From NCBI GenBank assembly GCA_042091695.1, contig JBELHA010000004.1, positions 1 to 64,000 on the forward strand: 64,000 bases of DNA, read 5' to 3'. The notes under the pieces are model-generated. The model ran no database searches and was not told the DNA's origin. It worked only from the letters and a program-made list of their open reading frames with translations. Each line of letters opens with the position of its first letter. Within the stretch, counting starts at the first letter, position 1. This document shows positions 44,695-53,729 of the stretch, piece after piece. The DNA comes from Flavicella sp042091695. Its GTDB lineage: Bacteria; Bacteroidota; Bacteroidia; Flavobacteriales; Flavobacteriaceae. Position numbers and translations under genes: made by a program.

Positions 44695-45459
44695 CTAAAA
44701 ACCTTCAAAAACCCCCAATCCAAAAAGGGCAAAGTCGTATTTTACAGGATCTAATGGGTCTAGTTTGCGTAAAGCTTTGTCCAATTCAGCCACTGCTTTA
44801 CCGTCGTTTTGTTTGCGTTTTAGCAAACCCAATTTACGAGCTACATTTCCTGAATGAACATCCAAAGGACAGGAGAGCAGGGAAGGGGAAATGTTTTTCC
44901 ACAAACCAAGATCTACTCCAAAATCATCTTGTCGTACCATCCAGCGCAAATACATGTTGATGCGTTTAGCAGCGGAGCCTTTTTGAGGGTCAGAAACGTG
45001 TTTGCTAGTTCTGGGTTGATGTGCCAGTTCAAAGAAAATCTTTTTGAATTCGTGAATAGCAGGTTGTATAGAATCTTTAGATTGGTACTTAGTAAAAACA
45101 CCTTCCAAGCCATTGTGGTTGGTATAGATATTTTTGAGTGATTTTATAAAATACTTGAAATCCACAATATTGAAAGTGCGATGTACAAAATTTTCAATAC
45201 TATCGAGTTGTGCATCTTTGTGATTCAAAATGAAGTCATAGGGAGAATTTCCTAAAAAGCCCATCATTTTATGACTGTTTTTGATGATCATTTCTCGTTT
45301 TCCCCAAGCAATTGTAGCAGCAAGAAAACCAGCAATTTCTCTGTCTTCTTTTTGTTGGAATAAATGTGGAATTTGTACTGGGTCTGAATCTATAAAATCA
45401 TAGGTATTGTACTGTTTGACTTTTGTGTCTAGAAAGTCTTTGAGTTCTGCTTTTGTCAT
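44695..45459 (-). CDS. TIGR02757 (DUF2400) family protein
   Basis: The 254-residue protein matches the TIGR02757 family: DREIAGFLAATIAWGKREMII, KRINMYLRWMVRQDDFGVDLGLW and LLSCPLDVHSGNVARKLGLL. The helical HhH-like pattern and the conserved LDxHxG hint at a DNA-base-excision relative (HhH-GPD-like), but no function is established. It stands just after miaE with 23 bp between, so they are probably co-transcribed. Confidence 0.88.
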   Translation of the reverse strand: MTKAELKDFLDTKVKQYNTYDFIDSDPVQIPHLFQQKEDREIAGFLAATIAWGKREMIIKNSHKMMGFLGNSPYDFILNHKDAQLDSIENFVHRTFNIVDFKYFIKSLKNIYTNHNGLEGVFTKYQSKDSIQPAIHEFKKIFFELAHQPRTSKHVSDPQKGSAAKRINMYLRWMVRQDDFGVDLGLWKNISPSLLSCPLDVHSGNVARKLGLLKRKQNDGKAVAELDKALRKLDPLDPVKYDFALFGLGVFEGF

Positions 45460-45482
45460 TTTTTGTTATTGAGGACCTTAAA

Positions 45483-46088
45483 TTACCCATGAATTGATTC
45501 ATGAGTCCCAAGGTTTTCCATAATTTTGGCTTCGTATTCCAACAGTGCTTCCCATTTGTTGTCTACTGTCTCACGATCACCATAGTTTCTTGCAAACGTA
45601 AGAAATAGGGTATAGTGTCCGGCTTCTGAAATCATCAAGTCTTTGTAAAATTTCGCTAGTTTTTTATCTTCAAGATGTTGTGATAGCAGGCGAAAACGTT
45701 CACAACTGCGCGCTTCAATCAAGGCAGCGTAGAGCAGACGATGAACTAATTGATCGGTACGGCTTCCTCCTTTTGGAAAAAATTTTAAGAGTTCGATTAC
45801 ATACAAATCCTTACGATCTCTTCCGAGTTTTTGCCCTCTAGCAGTAAGTTTGTCTAGTACCATTTTGAAGTGTCCCATTTCTTCTTTTACCAAAGAAATC
45901 ATTTCCTGCACTAAATCAGTGTATTCGGGGAAACTTACAATCAAAGATATGGCAGTCGAGGCTGCTTTCTGTTCGCAATGTGCGTGGTCAATCAATATCT
46001 CGTCGATGTTTTTTTCCACGATATTTACCCATCTTGGGTCAGTAGGTAATTTCAATCCTAACATACGTTCAATTTTACTATAGTTCAT
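45483..46088 (-). CDS. miaE: tRNA-(ms2io6A)-hydroxylase MiaE-like
   Basis: This 201-residue ferritin-like diiron protein resembles MiaE, which hydroxylates ms2i6A37 in tRNA using O2. Diiron ligands are visible as Glu in HCEQKAAS, ExxH in KEEMGHFKM, Glu in EARSCERFRLL and ExxH in ISEAGHYTLF. Length fits the family. The neighbours (TIGR02757 and SulP) do not inform on function. The name rests on the family; the tRNA target is unproven here. Confidence 0.82.
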   Translation of the reverse strand: MNYSKIERMLGLKLPTDPRWVNIVEKNIDEILIDHAHCEQKAASTAISLIVSFPEYTDLVQEMISLVKEEMGHFKMVLDKLTARGQKLGRDRKDLYVIELLKFFPKGGSRTDQLVHRLLYAALIEARSCERFRLLSQHLEDKKLAKFYKDLMISEAGHYTLFLTFARNYGDRETVDNKWEALLEYEAKIMENLGTHESIHG

Positions 46089-46140
46089 CTGGCCTAAATG
46101 GCCTCTTTATCATTTTCATTCTCAGGGAGTACAATTGCTG

Positions 46141-48354
46141 TTAAAGCGTTGTATTTGTTTCTACAACAGCTAGAAGACGCCTACCAAAAGATCCCATGGC
46201 TTTGATTTCTTTTACAGATCCCAAACGCTCTTTGTTTACAATCAACAATCCGTCAGCTGTCGCCTCAATATGATAATAGGTGTTGCTTTCAAAAAACAGT
46301 ACCAATTCATCTGTGAAAAACGCTTCAATTTCCTTTTTCTTTTCACCACTTAGTGAAAAGCGGTTCGAAAAATCTGGATGGTTTTGGATGTGAATATCGT
46401 CATGTACCACTAAATGCGACAAATATTCGAAGATTCCATCTCTATCCAAGGTAAAATTTGGAATGTTTTTATCTGTTTTTATATGCATCATCGTACTGCG
46501 AATCACCTGTTTGGCAATAAACGCACCTTCAGTATACAACACGTCAAAAATAGTACATTTATCGTCACTAAGCACGTTTTTGACCTTTTTGATTTCTTTG
46601 GTTTTAAAATATTCAAAATCCTGTAGGAAGGGAAACTTCTTTTTCGGTAACGCCTTGTAAGACCAATGAAAATCATTGGCGATACTTTTGAGCGATTTTT
46701 GTCTTTTGGTTAAATTTCGTGAAGCCAATCTTTTTGTTACTGATATTCTTCGAAGAGCAAATGGATGTGCGGTATGTGCTCCATGTAAATCCAAACCTAC
46801 GACTTCAAAATGCCCTCCTTTTGCAGTAAAGGTATTGATATAATTACTTACATTCTCCATCACTGTATGGTCTACAAAACTACATCGCGAAAAATCTACG
46901 ATGACATCTTTGTCTTCTGGAATTTGATCAAGTTTTGATTTTAATTTAGAGAAATTTAAAAAAGTACAAAAGTTTACGACACTGACGTAATAGGTTTCCT
47001 TTTCGTCTTTTTCTTTGTACATCAATACATTCGGCTTGAGAAGGTTTCTGACAAACATACTAGCACTCTTGTTCAAGATAACATGTATTACAAAAGTGGC
47101 AAAAATACCTGAAGCAATTCCTACCATTAAATTGGTGAAAATAGTCACTAGCAAAGTCGTAGAAAATATCAACAACTGTTCGTTTCCAATTTTAAATATT
47201 TTACCAATGTTTGTGGGGTCTGCAAGTTTGTATCCAGTGTACACAAGAATTGCTGACAGTGCAGTCAAAGGAATCATACGTATTTGACTTTGAAACAATA
47301 GAATAAACAACAGTATAAACAAGCCATGAAAAAAGTTTGCAGAGCGGTTGGTTGCACCATTATTGGCGTTTACAGAACTTCTAGCAATTACCGTCACGAC
47401 ATTCAATCCTCCTAAAAAGGCACTAAAGGCACTTGCGATTCCTAATGCTTTTAAATCCCTATTGACATTAGAACGTCTTTTTTGGGTGTCAATTTTATCT
47501 ACCGCTTTGATACTTAAAAGGGATTCAATACTAGAAATCAAAGTAATAGCGATAACCACGTTTATAAAATCAAAATTACCGACAATTCCAAAATCGGGAA
47601 ATTCTAGATTATTGATTAGGTCGCTAGGAATAGAAATTAATAGCTCTTTAGCAATCGGTAAACTTTTCGTCGAAAAATACTCAAAATAATAGCCTAGTCC
47701 CACTGTCGAAACCACAATCCACATGGGAGCAGGTACCAATTGCAAAAACTTATTACGCATTTTAGAGTAGAATATCATGATTAGCAAACTCCCAAGTCCA
47801 ATGATTCCAGCAGTTGTGTTGTCGGTAGCATTGCTAACAAAAGCGATGAATGTATTAGGGATTTCCAATAGTAATTCGACGGTAGATCCTTTAAATTCGG
47901 TATTCCCAAACATGACATGAAACTGTTTGGCAAAGATTCCTATCCCGATTGCCGCCAACATTCCTTGTATGGCAGATGAGGGGAAGAAATCGCTCAAAAC
48001 TCCCATTCTAAGGAATCCCAATAAGGTCATTAGTATTCCTGAAAAAACGATGGCTGCAAGCGTGTAGAGATAGCCTTGGTGTATGTCACCACCAGCCAAT
48101 GTAGTTATTGCACTCAACAGTACAACTACCAATCCATTACCAGGTCCAGTTATGGTCACATGCGAACCTCCGAGGATCGCTACTGTGATTCCTCCAATAA
48201 CACAAGAAATAATTCCTGCTATAGGAGGAGCTTCAGAAGCCAAAGCCAAGCCTAGTCCTAAAGGGAGTGCAATTAGTGATACGACAAAACCAGAAAATAT
48301 GTTTTTAGGAATGTCACTTACAAATGTTTTGTAGGTAGCTTGTTTTTTGGTCAT
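46141..48354 (-). CDS. SulP-family anion transporter with STAS domain and unusual C-terminal extension
   Basis: This 737-residue inner-membrane transporter has the SulP membrane domain (about 10-430; ALPLGLGLALASEAPPIAGI, GPGNGLVVVLL) and then a STAS domain of about 450-545 (VVNFCTFLNFSKL, VIVDFSRCSFVDHTVME). SulP proteins move sulfate, bicarbonate or dicarboxylates. The final about 190 residues form a separate globular region with no carbonic-anhydrase or rhodanese motif I can see. It starts one base after the UspA gene, so they form one operon and the stress protein may modulate it. Confidence 0.92.
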   Translation of the reverse strand: MTKKQATYKTFVSDIPKNIFSGFVVSLIALPLGLGLALASEAPPIAGIISCVIGGITVAILGGSHVTITGPGNGLVVVLLSAITTLAGGDIHQGYLYTLAAIVFSGILMTLLGFLRMGVLSDFFPSSAIQGMLAAIGIGIFAKQFHVMFGNTEFKGSTVELLLEIPNTFIAFVSNATDNTTAGIIGLGSLLIMIFYSKMRNKFLQLVPAPMWIVVSTVGLGYYFEYFSTKSLPIAKELLISIPSDLINNLEFPDFGIVGNFDFINVVIAITLISSIESLLSIKAVDKIDTQKRRSNVNRDLKALGIASAFSAFLGGLNVVTVIARSSVNANNGATNRSANFFHGLFILLFILLFQSQIRMIPLTALSAILVYTGYKLADPTNIGKIFKIGNEQLLIFSTTLLVTIFTNLMVGIASGIFATFVIHVILNKSASMFVRNLLKPNVLMYKEKDEKETYYVSVVNFCTFLNFSKLKSKLDQIPEDKDVIVDFSRCSFVDHTVMENVSNYINTFTAKGGHFEVVGLDLHGAHTAHPFALRRISVTKRLASRNLTKRQKSLKSIANDFHWSYKALPKKKFPFLQDFEYFKTKEIKKVKNVLSDDKCTIFDVLYTEGAFIAKQVIRSTMMHIKTDKNIPNFTLDRDGIFEYLSHLVVHDDIHIQNHPDFSNRFSLSGEKKKEIEAFFTDELVLFFESNTYYHIEATADGLLIVNKERLGSVKEIKAMGSFGRRLLAVVETNTTL

Positions 48355-48355
48355 A

Positions 48356-49198
48356 TTATTTTACAATTAAAACATCAGTTGGTAATTCAGACAAAATATA
48401 CTCCATATCGTGGGTGAATATTCTATCAAGTATAGTTGACTTTTTGGGAGCGTTCATAATGAGAAGGTCTGCACGAACAACACGAGCATAATGTCCTATA
48501 GAGTACCCCTTTCGTCCAAAAATACTCTGGGTACGCAATTCGATATCTCTTTTAAGGTCCGTATCGATATGTGTTAGAATCTCTTTTACTCGAATATCTT
48601 CTCTGTTAGAAATTCTCTCTTTTTCAATACTCGCTTTTCTCAAGGTAACATCATCGCTCACTTTGGTGTTTATTTGCTGTTGATTCACTTCTTCTACAAT
48701 GGTGATTTTTGGACATTGTAAGCTTTGTGCCGTATAGAAGGAAGTGCGTATGGTTTCTTCTGTTTTAGGGTCTTGCAAACCATTGACAACTATGTGTTTG
48801 CACGGGTTTCTTTCGATGGAGTGCTTGATTAGTAATAGTACCGAACAGGGAGCTTTTCTAGTCAATATACGTGCGATAGATCCAACATAATAATTGTAGA
48901 TATTTTCTTTTTGAAGGGCTCCAAGTACTAATAAATCGATAGCTTCTTTTTCACAAATATCCAGAATTACCGATACTGGCTTTCCTTTTTGAAAGGTAAG
49001 TTTGATCGGTTGTGTAGGCGCGGGACCTTCCTTAATTATAGCAGAAATTTTTTCTTGCTTTTCGGAGGTTTCTTCACCAACATGTACACAAACTAATTGT
49101 GCATCAAACATATTTGACAAACGAATTGCCTCGTAAATATTTTCCTTTAAATTGGGTGAAAAAGCAACACCAATCAGAATTTTTTTAAATGTATGCAC
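48356..49198 (-). CDS. Universal stress protein family, two UspA domains
   Basis: This 280-residue protein contains two UspA folds: residues 1-140 (ILIGVAFSPNLKENI, then DLLVLGALQKENIYNYYVGS and ARILTRKAPCSVLL) and residues about 145-280 (KHIVVNGLQDPKTEET, LIMNAPKKSTILDRI). The first carries a G-x9-G-S type nucleotide-binding segment (VGSIARIL). It is encoded directly upstream of the SulP transporter with one base between, a pairing that suggests stress- or nucleotide-linked control of transport. Confidence 0.9.
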   Translation of the reverse strand: MHTFKKILIGVAFSPNLKENIYEAIRLSNMFDAQLVCVHVGEETSEKQEKISAIIKEGPAPTQPIKLTFQKGKPVSVILDICEKEAIDLLVLGALQKENIYNYYVGSIARILTRKAPCSVLLLIKHSIERNPCKHIVVNGLQDPKTEETIRTSFYTAQSLQCPKITIVEEVNQQQINTKVSDDVTLRKASIEKERISNREDIRVKEILTHIDTDLKRDIELRTQSIFGRKGYSIGHYARVVRADLLIMNAPKKSTILDRIFTHDMEYILSELPTDVLIVK

Positions 49199-49288
49199 AG
49201 TAGAATTTTAAAGTGTTTTCTACTTACAATATATTAAAAATATCTAAAAATGAAGATTACTTTTAAAAAATAAATAAACATTTGATTA

Positions 49289-50985
49289 TTAGATATCCAA
49301 CTTAAAAGCTTTTTTTAACAATTCAATAGAAGGATTGTTTTCTAGCATCTTCATATACTTCTCTTGAGGAGTGTATACAAATTTCTTTACAACAGCAGCT
49401 TCAACTGTAACAGTCAAGTCGACACTGAAATTATTCAGCGTTGTTCGAATAAACTTTAATAATTTCGGCTTTAGACGTTCCAATTGATCTCCCATCAAGT
49501 TGTTTGGAAGGGTATAATAGATGTGAAATTCTTGCAATGTAGGTTGAGAAGCTGCCAATATAGAAGCCAAACTTTTATCGCCACTTTTAATGAGTAGCTT
49601 TGTAAAGTTAGCCCATACTTCCTGCATTTTTGCTTCTGTAAAATTGGTTTTAGGAAGGGTGTTTCTATCGATTTCTTCAATAGGAGTTTCAGCAACGGCT
49701 TCTACTTTTTCAGTCAAGCTTCTCAAAGACAATGCTGAAGCTCTTCGTCTCGTACTACGTGTTTTTTTTGGTACAGGAGCAGTGGTTTCAACTACTTTTT
49801 GAACTTGAGCTTGTGTATTTTCAGGTGGCTTAGTGGTTGTACTTTTCGTAGTTTCAAGTGACTCTTTTACCAGTTGTTTGGCAAAAAATGAAGCTGGAAT
49901 TATGTAGTTGCTACTTTTTTTTTTTCTGACTCGAAAGTGATAGATGCCATTTGCATTAAGGACAATTCTACAAGCAAGCGTTTGTTTTTACTCACTTTGT
50001 AATTTAGATCGCAGTCATTTGCTTTTTCAATGGCTTCCATTAAAAAAGGCAAGGAGGCAGCAGTAGCTTGTGTGAGGTATTGCTTTTTGGCAGCATCTCC
50101 CACTTCCAATAAAGCAACGGTTTCCTTGTCTTTGGCAACGAGTAAATCTCTAAAATGAGTGGCCAATCCGTTTATAAAATGATGGCCTTCAAATCCTTTG
50201 CTAAGGATGTCATTAAAGGAAATGAGTACTTGTGGTATATTGTTAGAGAGCAATAAATCTGTAATCTTAAAAAAGACATCGTAATCGAGGACATTAAGGT
50301 TTTCAGTAACTGCTTGTCTCGTCAAATTTTTTCCAGAAAAACTAATTACTCTATCAAATATCGAGAGCGCATCTCTCATGGCACCGTCTGCCTTTTGAGC
50401 AATGACATGTAAGGCATCGTCTTCGGCAGTAATTCCTTGAAAGTCAGCTATTTTTTTAAGATGATTTTTTGCATCTAAAACACCAATTCTTTTGAAATCG
50501 AATATTTGACATCGCGAGAGTATGGTTGGAATAATTTTATGCTTTTCCGTAGTTGCTAAAATAAAAATAGCATGTGCTGGTGGTTCTTCTAAGGTTTTCA
50601 GAAACGCATTAAAAGCGGCCTGAGATAACATGTGTACCTCATCTATGATATACACCTTGTACTTTCCTGTTTGAGGAGGAATACGCACTTGGTCAGTCAG
50701 GGATCGTATGTCGTCTACGGAGTTGTTAGATGCAGCATCTAATTCAAATACATTGAAAGCAAAATCCTCATCTTCTGATGTTTCGGAGCTAGTGTTGATT
50801 TGTTTCGCAAGAATACGTGCACAACTCGTTTTTCCAACCCCACGAGGTCCTGTAAACAATAAAGCCTGTGCTAAATGGTTGTTTTTTATGGCATTCTCTA
50901 AAGTATTGGTAATGGCCTGTTGGCCAACCACGTCTTCAAATACCTGTGGACGGTACTTACGAGCAGATACTATAAATTGTTCCAT
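49289..50985 (-). CDS. dnaX: DNA polymerase III gamma/tau (dnaX) with frameshift at an A11 run
   Basis: DnaX is the ATPase of the clamp loader. From ATG 50985 the zero frame gives the AAA+ motor: Walker A GPRGVGKT (46-53), YIIDEVHML, sensor LATTEKHKIIPTILSRCQ. It ends at TAA 49900 after 361 residues, four codons past an uninterrupted run of 11 A (49915-49925). The -1 frame is open from AGT 49915 to a stop at 49289, 208 codons, and holds a DnaX-like tau C-terminal region. The -1 product would have about 565 residues, a normal tau length. This could be programmed slippage, a homopolymer error, or a mutation. The zinc cysteines found between Walker A and B in many DnaX are missing. Confidence 0.88.
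49913..49926 (-). promoter_or_regulatory. Candidate frameshift site: A11 run in dnaX
   Basis: On the minus strand G is followed by 11 A and then GTAG. The GTAG-CAA-CTAC sequence right after could form a small four-pair hairpin. A -1 slip puts the ribosome or polymerase into the 208-codon frame; otherwise translation stops four codons on. Confidence 0.6.
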
Positions 50986-51229
50986 GTAGTGCATTTGTTT
51001 ACAAAAACAAATGTAGCAAATCGCATCTGTATTCGCAATTAAATAACAGTAGATATTTTTCGAGTATATTTGTGAATGCTTTCTAAATTTGAGTCATTTT
51101 CTGCAATCATATTTGAAAACAAACCCATAACTTACAGTTTTTGTTTTTTTAGTGGTTCTTGTTAGGATTTAGAATAAATTTCGTCCAATGAAATGTAGTA
51201 TTTAATTTTCAGTTACAATTATAACTTTT

Positions 51230-51859
51230 ATGACCTATAAAACACCTTACTTAAATTTATTATTTTTATTCTTATTTTTCACTTCTTTTAACCAAATTTA
51301 TGCTCAAGATTATGCGGAAAAAGTAAAGAGCGGTACTTTGAAAGTAGCCTATTTTGCTAGTGGTTGTTTTTGGTGTGTTGAAGCTGTGTATGAGAGCATA
51401 CATGGAGTGGAGGAGGCTGTATCCGGCTATGCTGGAGGAACTAGTAAAAATCCCACTTATGCACAAACGGCTTCAGGAAAAAATGGGCATGCAGAAACAG
51501 TAGCAGTTTATTACGATCCCAAAATAGTTTCTTTTAGCACATTGATAGATGCGTATTACGCTTCTCAAGATCCAACAACTTATGGACAAGCGCCTGATTT
51601 TGGTACTGCGTACCGCTCCGTTATTTTTTATAAAAATGATACAGAAAAACGTATTGCCACTGCTGCTTTTGACAAACTTAATGAGGGCGACTATAAAGGA
51701 AAAGTAGTCACAGAGATTGTACCGTTTGAAGTTTTTTATGAGGCTGAGTCCTATCATCAAAATTTTGAACTTTTAAATCCTTACAATAGCTATATACGCG
51801 GCGTTTCCAAACCAAGACTCCAACGTTTTAAGCAGCAATTTTCTTCATTAAAAAAATAA
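51230..51859 (+). CDS. msrA: Peptide-methionine (S)-S-oxide reductase MsrA, exported form
   Basis: MsrA repairs methionine sulfoxide in proteins. The catalytic motif GCFWC (46-50, nucleophile Cys46) is followed by VEAVYESIHGVEEAVSGYAGG and the family's DPTTYGQAPDFGTAYRS and SYHQNFELLNPYN. An N-terminal signal-like stretch (LNLLFLFLFFTSFNQIYAQ) puts the enzyme outside the cytoplasm, where it would serve envelope proteins. There is no fused or adjacent MsrB. Upstream (50986-51229) only AT-rich sequence is seen. Confidence 0.93.
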   Translation: MTYKTPYLNLLFLFLFFTSFNQIYAQDYAEKVKSGTLKVAYFASGCFWCVEAVYESIHGVEEAVSGYAGGTSKNPTYAQTASGKNGHAETVAVYYDPKIVSFSTLIDAYYASQDPTTYGQAPDFGTAYRSVIFYKNDTEKRIATAAFDKLNEGDYKGKVVTEIVPFEVFYEAESYHQNFELLNPYNSYIRGVSKPRLQRFKQQFSSLKK

Positions 51860-51904
51860 TTAGAGGTTTTTTTAAACACTTAACAATAATCACAAGTACT
51901 GTAT

Positions 51905-53641
51905 ATGACACAAAAAAATGTATCTTTTTCTTGGGCTTTTAAAGAATTTATTTGGCCTCGAAAAAAAATTGTATTGTTGGGAATCGTATTGATTCTTACA
52001 CGTAGCTTATCTGGATTGGTTTTGCCTTATGCAAGTAAGAGTTTAATTGACGATTTGATTCCCTCCAAAGATTACGACGGTTTGTTTTTCTTGTTGGCTT
52101 TGGTATGTATTTCTATACTGATTCAGGCATCTAGTTCCTTTGCATTGACACGTTTGTTGAGTGTGGAAGCACAATTTTTGATTTCTCAACTTCGGGCCAA
52201 AGTACAGCAAAAATTACTGCGTTTGCCGATTCGTTTTTTTGATAATAATAAGTCTGGAGCATTGGTCTCACGGGTGATGACAGATGTAACGGGTGTTCGA
52301 AATTTGATAGGTACCGGATTGGTACAGTTAATTGGAGGTTCTGTTACCTCAATTATCTCTTTGGTGATTCTGATTAAAATCAATGCGTGGATGACATTTT
52401 TTGTATTGGTTCCTGTATCCATTTTTGCATTGATAGCGATGAAAGCCTTTGCCTATATAAGACCTATATTTAAAGAAAGAGGGAAAATTAACGCTGAAGT
52501 TACTGGCCGTTTGACAGAAACCCTCAACGGTGTGCGAGTGATCAAAGGGTTCAATGCAGAAGCTCAAGAGAGTGCTGTTTTTGAATCTGGAGTAACAAAA
52601 TTGTTTTTAAATATCAAAAAAAGCTTGACTTCGACTGCTTTGATTACAAGTGCTTCTACTTTTTTATTGGGGCTCGCTTCTGCAGGTATCATGGGTATAG
52701 GTGGCTATTATATCATGCAGGGAACCTTGACTTATGGTGAGTTTGTTTCCTTTACCTTGTTTTTAGGTTTTATGATTGCTCCGATTGTACAAATGAGTAA
52801 TATTGGTAGCCAGTTGACCGAGGCAATGGCAGGTTTGGATCGAACGCAGGAATTGATGCAGATGGAGGAGGAGGATGATCCAACAGCACGTACTGAATTC
52901 CTTAAAGATATAGAGGGAGCCATTGTTTTTGACAAGGTGTCATTTAGCTATGAGGAAGGAAAAGAAGTATTGCATGAGGTTTCTTTTGATGCTCCTAAGG
53001 GTAGTGTAACAGCATTGGTGGGTTCTTCAGGCTCTGGTAAGTCGACAATTGCAGGATTGGCAGCTACCTATCTGAATCCAACAACAGGTAAGGTGACCTT
53101 GGATGGAACTGATTTAAGTACGGTAAATTTAAGTAGTTTTAGAAAAGATTTAGGAGTTGTTTTACAAGATGATTTTTTATACGAAGGTACCATACGAGAA
53201 AATATATTATTTCCAAGACCAGAGGCTTCAGAAGACGATTTGATGGCAGCTGTTTCAGGAGCATATGTAGATGAATTTACAAATCGTTTTGAATTGGGAT
53301 TGGATACAGTAATTGGAGAAAGAGGTGTCAAGTTATCCGGGGGACAGCGACAACGTATCTCAATTGCACGTGCTTTATTGGCTGCACCAAAAATTATTAT
53401 ATTGGACGAGGCAACTTCTAATTTGGATACCGAAAGTGAAGCTTTTATTCAAAAAAGTCTGCAACAATTGATGGAAGATAGAACAACCTTCGTGATTGCA
53501 CATCGTTTGAGTACCATACAGAAAGCAGATCAGATTTTAGTTATTGAAGATGGGCATATTGTAGAAAAAGGGACACATCCTGAATTGATAGCAAAACAAG
53601 GGAGGTATTTTGATTTGTTTACCTATCAAAGTAGAATATGA
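51905..53641 (+). CDS. ABC exporter, fused membrane and ATPase domains (MsbA-like)
   Basis: The 578-residue half-transporter has six membrane helices (to about 315) and a C-terminal ATPase: Walker A VGSSGSGKST, signature VKLSGGQRQRISIARALL, Walker B KIIILDEATSNLD and the H-loop IAHRLSTIQ. The layout equals lipid, drug or peptide exporters of the MsbA/BmrA group; it would work as a homodimer. The substrate is unknown. It begins 46 bp after msrA on the same strand and ends before a long palindromic terminator. Confidence 0.93.
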   Translation: MTQKNVSFSWAFKEFIWPRKKIVLLGIVLILTRSLSGLVLPYASKSLIDDLIPSKDYDGLFFLLALVCISILIQASSSFALTRLLSVEAQFLISQLRAKVQQKLLRLPIRFFDNNKSGALVSRVMTDVTGVRNLIGTGLVQLIGGSVTSIISLVILIKINAWMTFFVLVPVSIFALIAMKAFAYIRPIFKERGKINAEVTGRLTETLNGVRVIKGFNAEAQESAVFESGVTKLFLNIKKSLTSTALITSASTFLLGLASAGIMGIGGYYIMQGTLTYGEFVSFTLFLGFMIAPIVQMSNIGSQLTEAMAGLDRTQELMQMEEEDDPTARTEFLKDIEGAIVFDKVSFSYEEGKEVLHEVSFDAPKGSVTALVGSSGSGKSTIAGLAATYLNPTTGKVTLDGTDLSTVNLSSFRKDLGVVLQDDFLYEGTIRENILFPRPEASEDDLMAAVSGAYVDEFTNRFELGLDTVIGERGVKLSGGQRQRISIARALLAAPKIIILDEATSNLDTESEAFIQKSLQQLMEDRTTFVIAHRLSTIQKADQILVIEDGHIVEKGTHPELIAKQGRYFDLFTYQSRI

Positions 53642-53661
53642 TAGTAGTACCCACATTAATT

Positions 53662-53699
53662 AAAAACCTTTGTAAATAGATCTATTTACAAAGGTTTTT
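53662..53699. terminator. Bidirectional terminator after the ABC exporter
   Basis: A perfect 19-bp palindrome without spacer (53662-53680 and 53681-53699) with A and T runs at its ends separates the exporter from the converging sulfatase gene. Confidence 0.85.
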
Positions 53700-53729
53700 T
53701 GGGTTGTAACTTAGTTAACGCATGTATTG

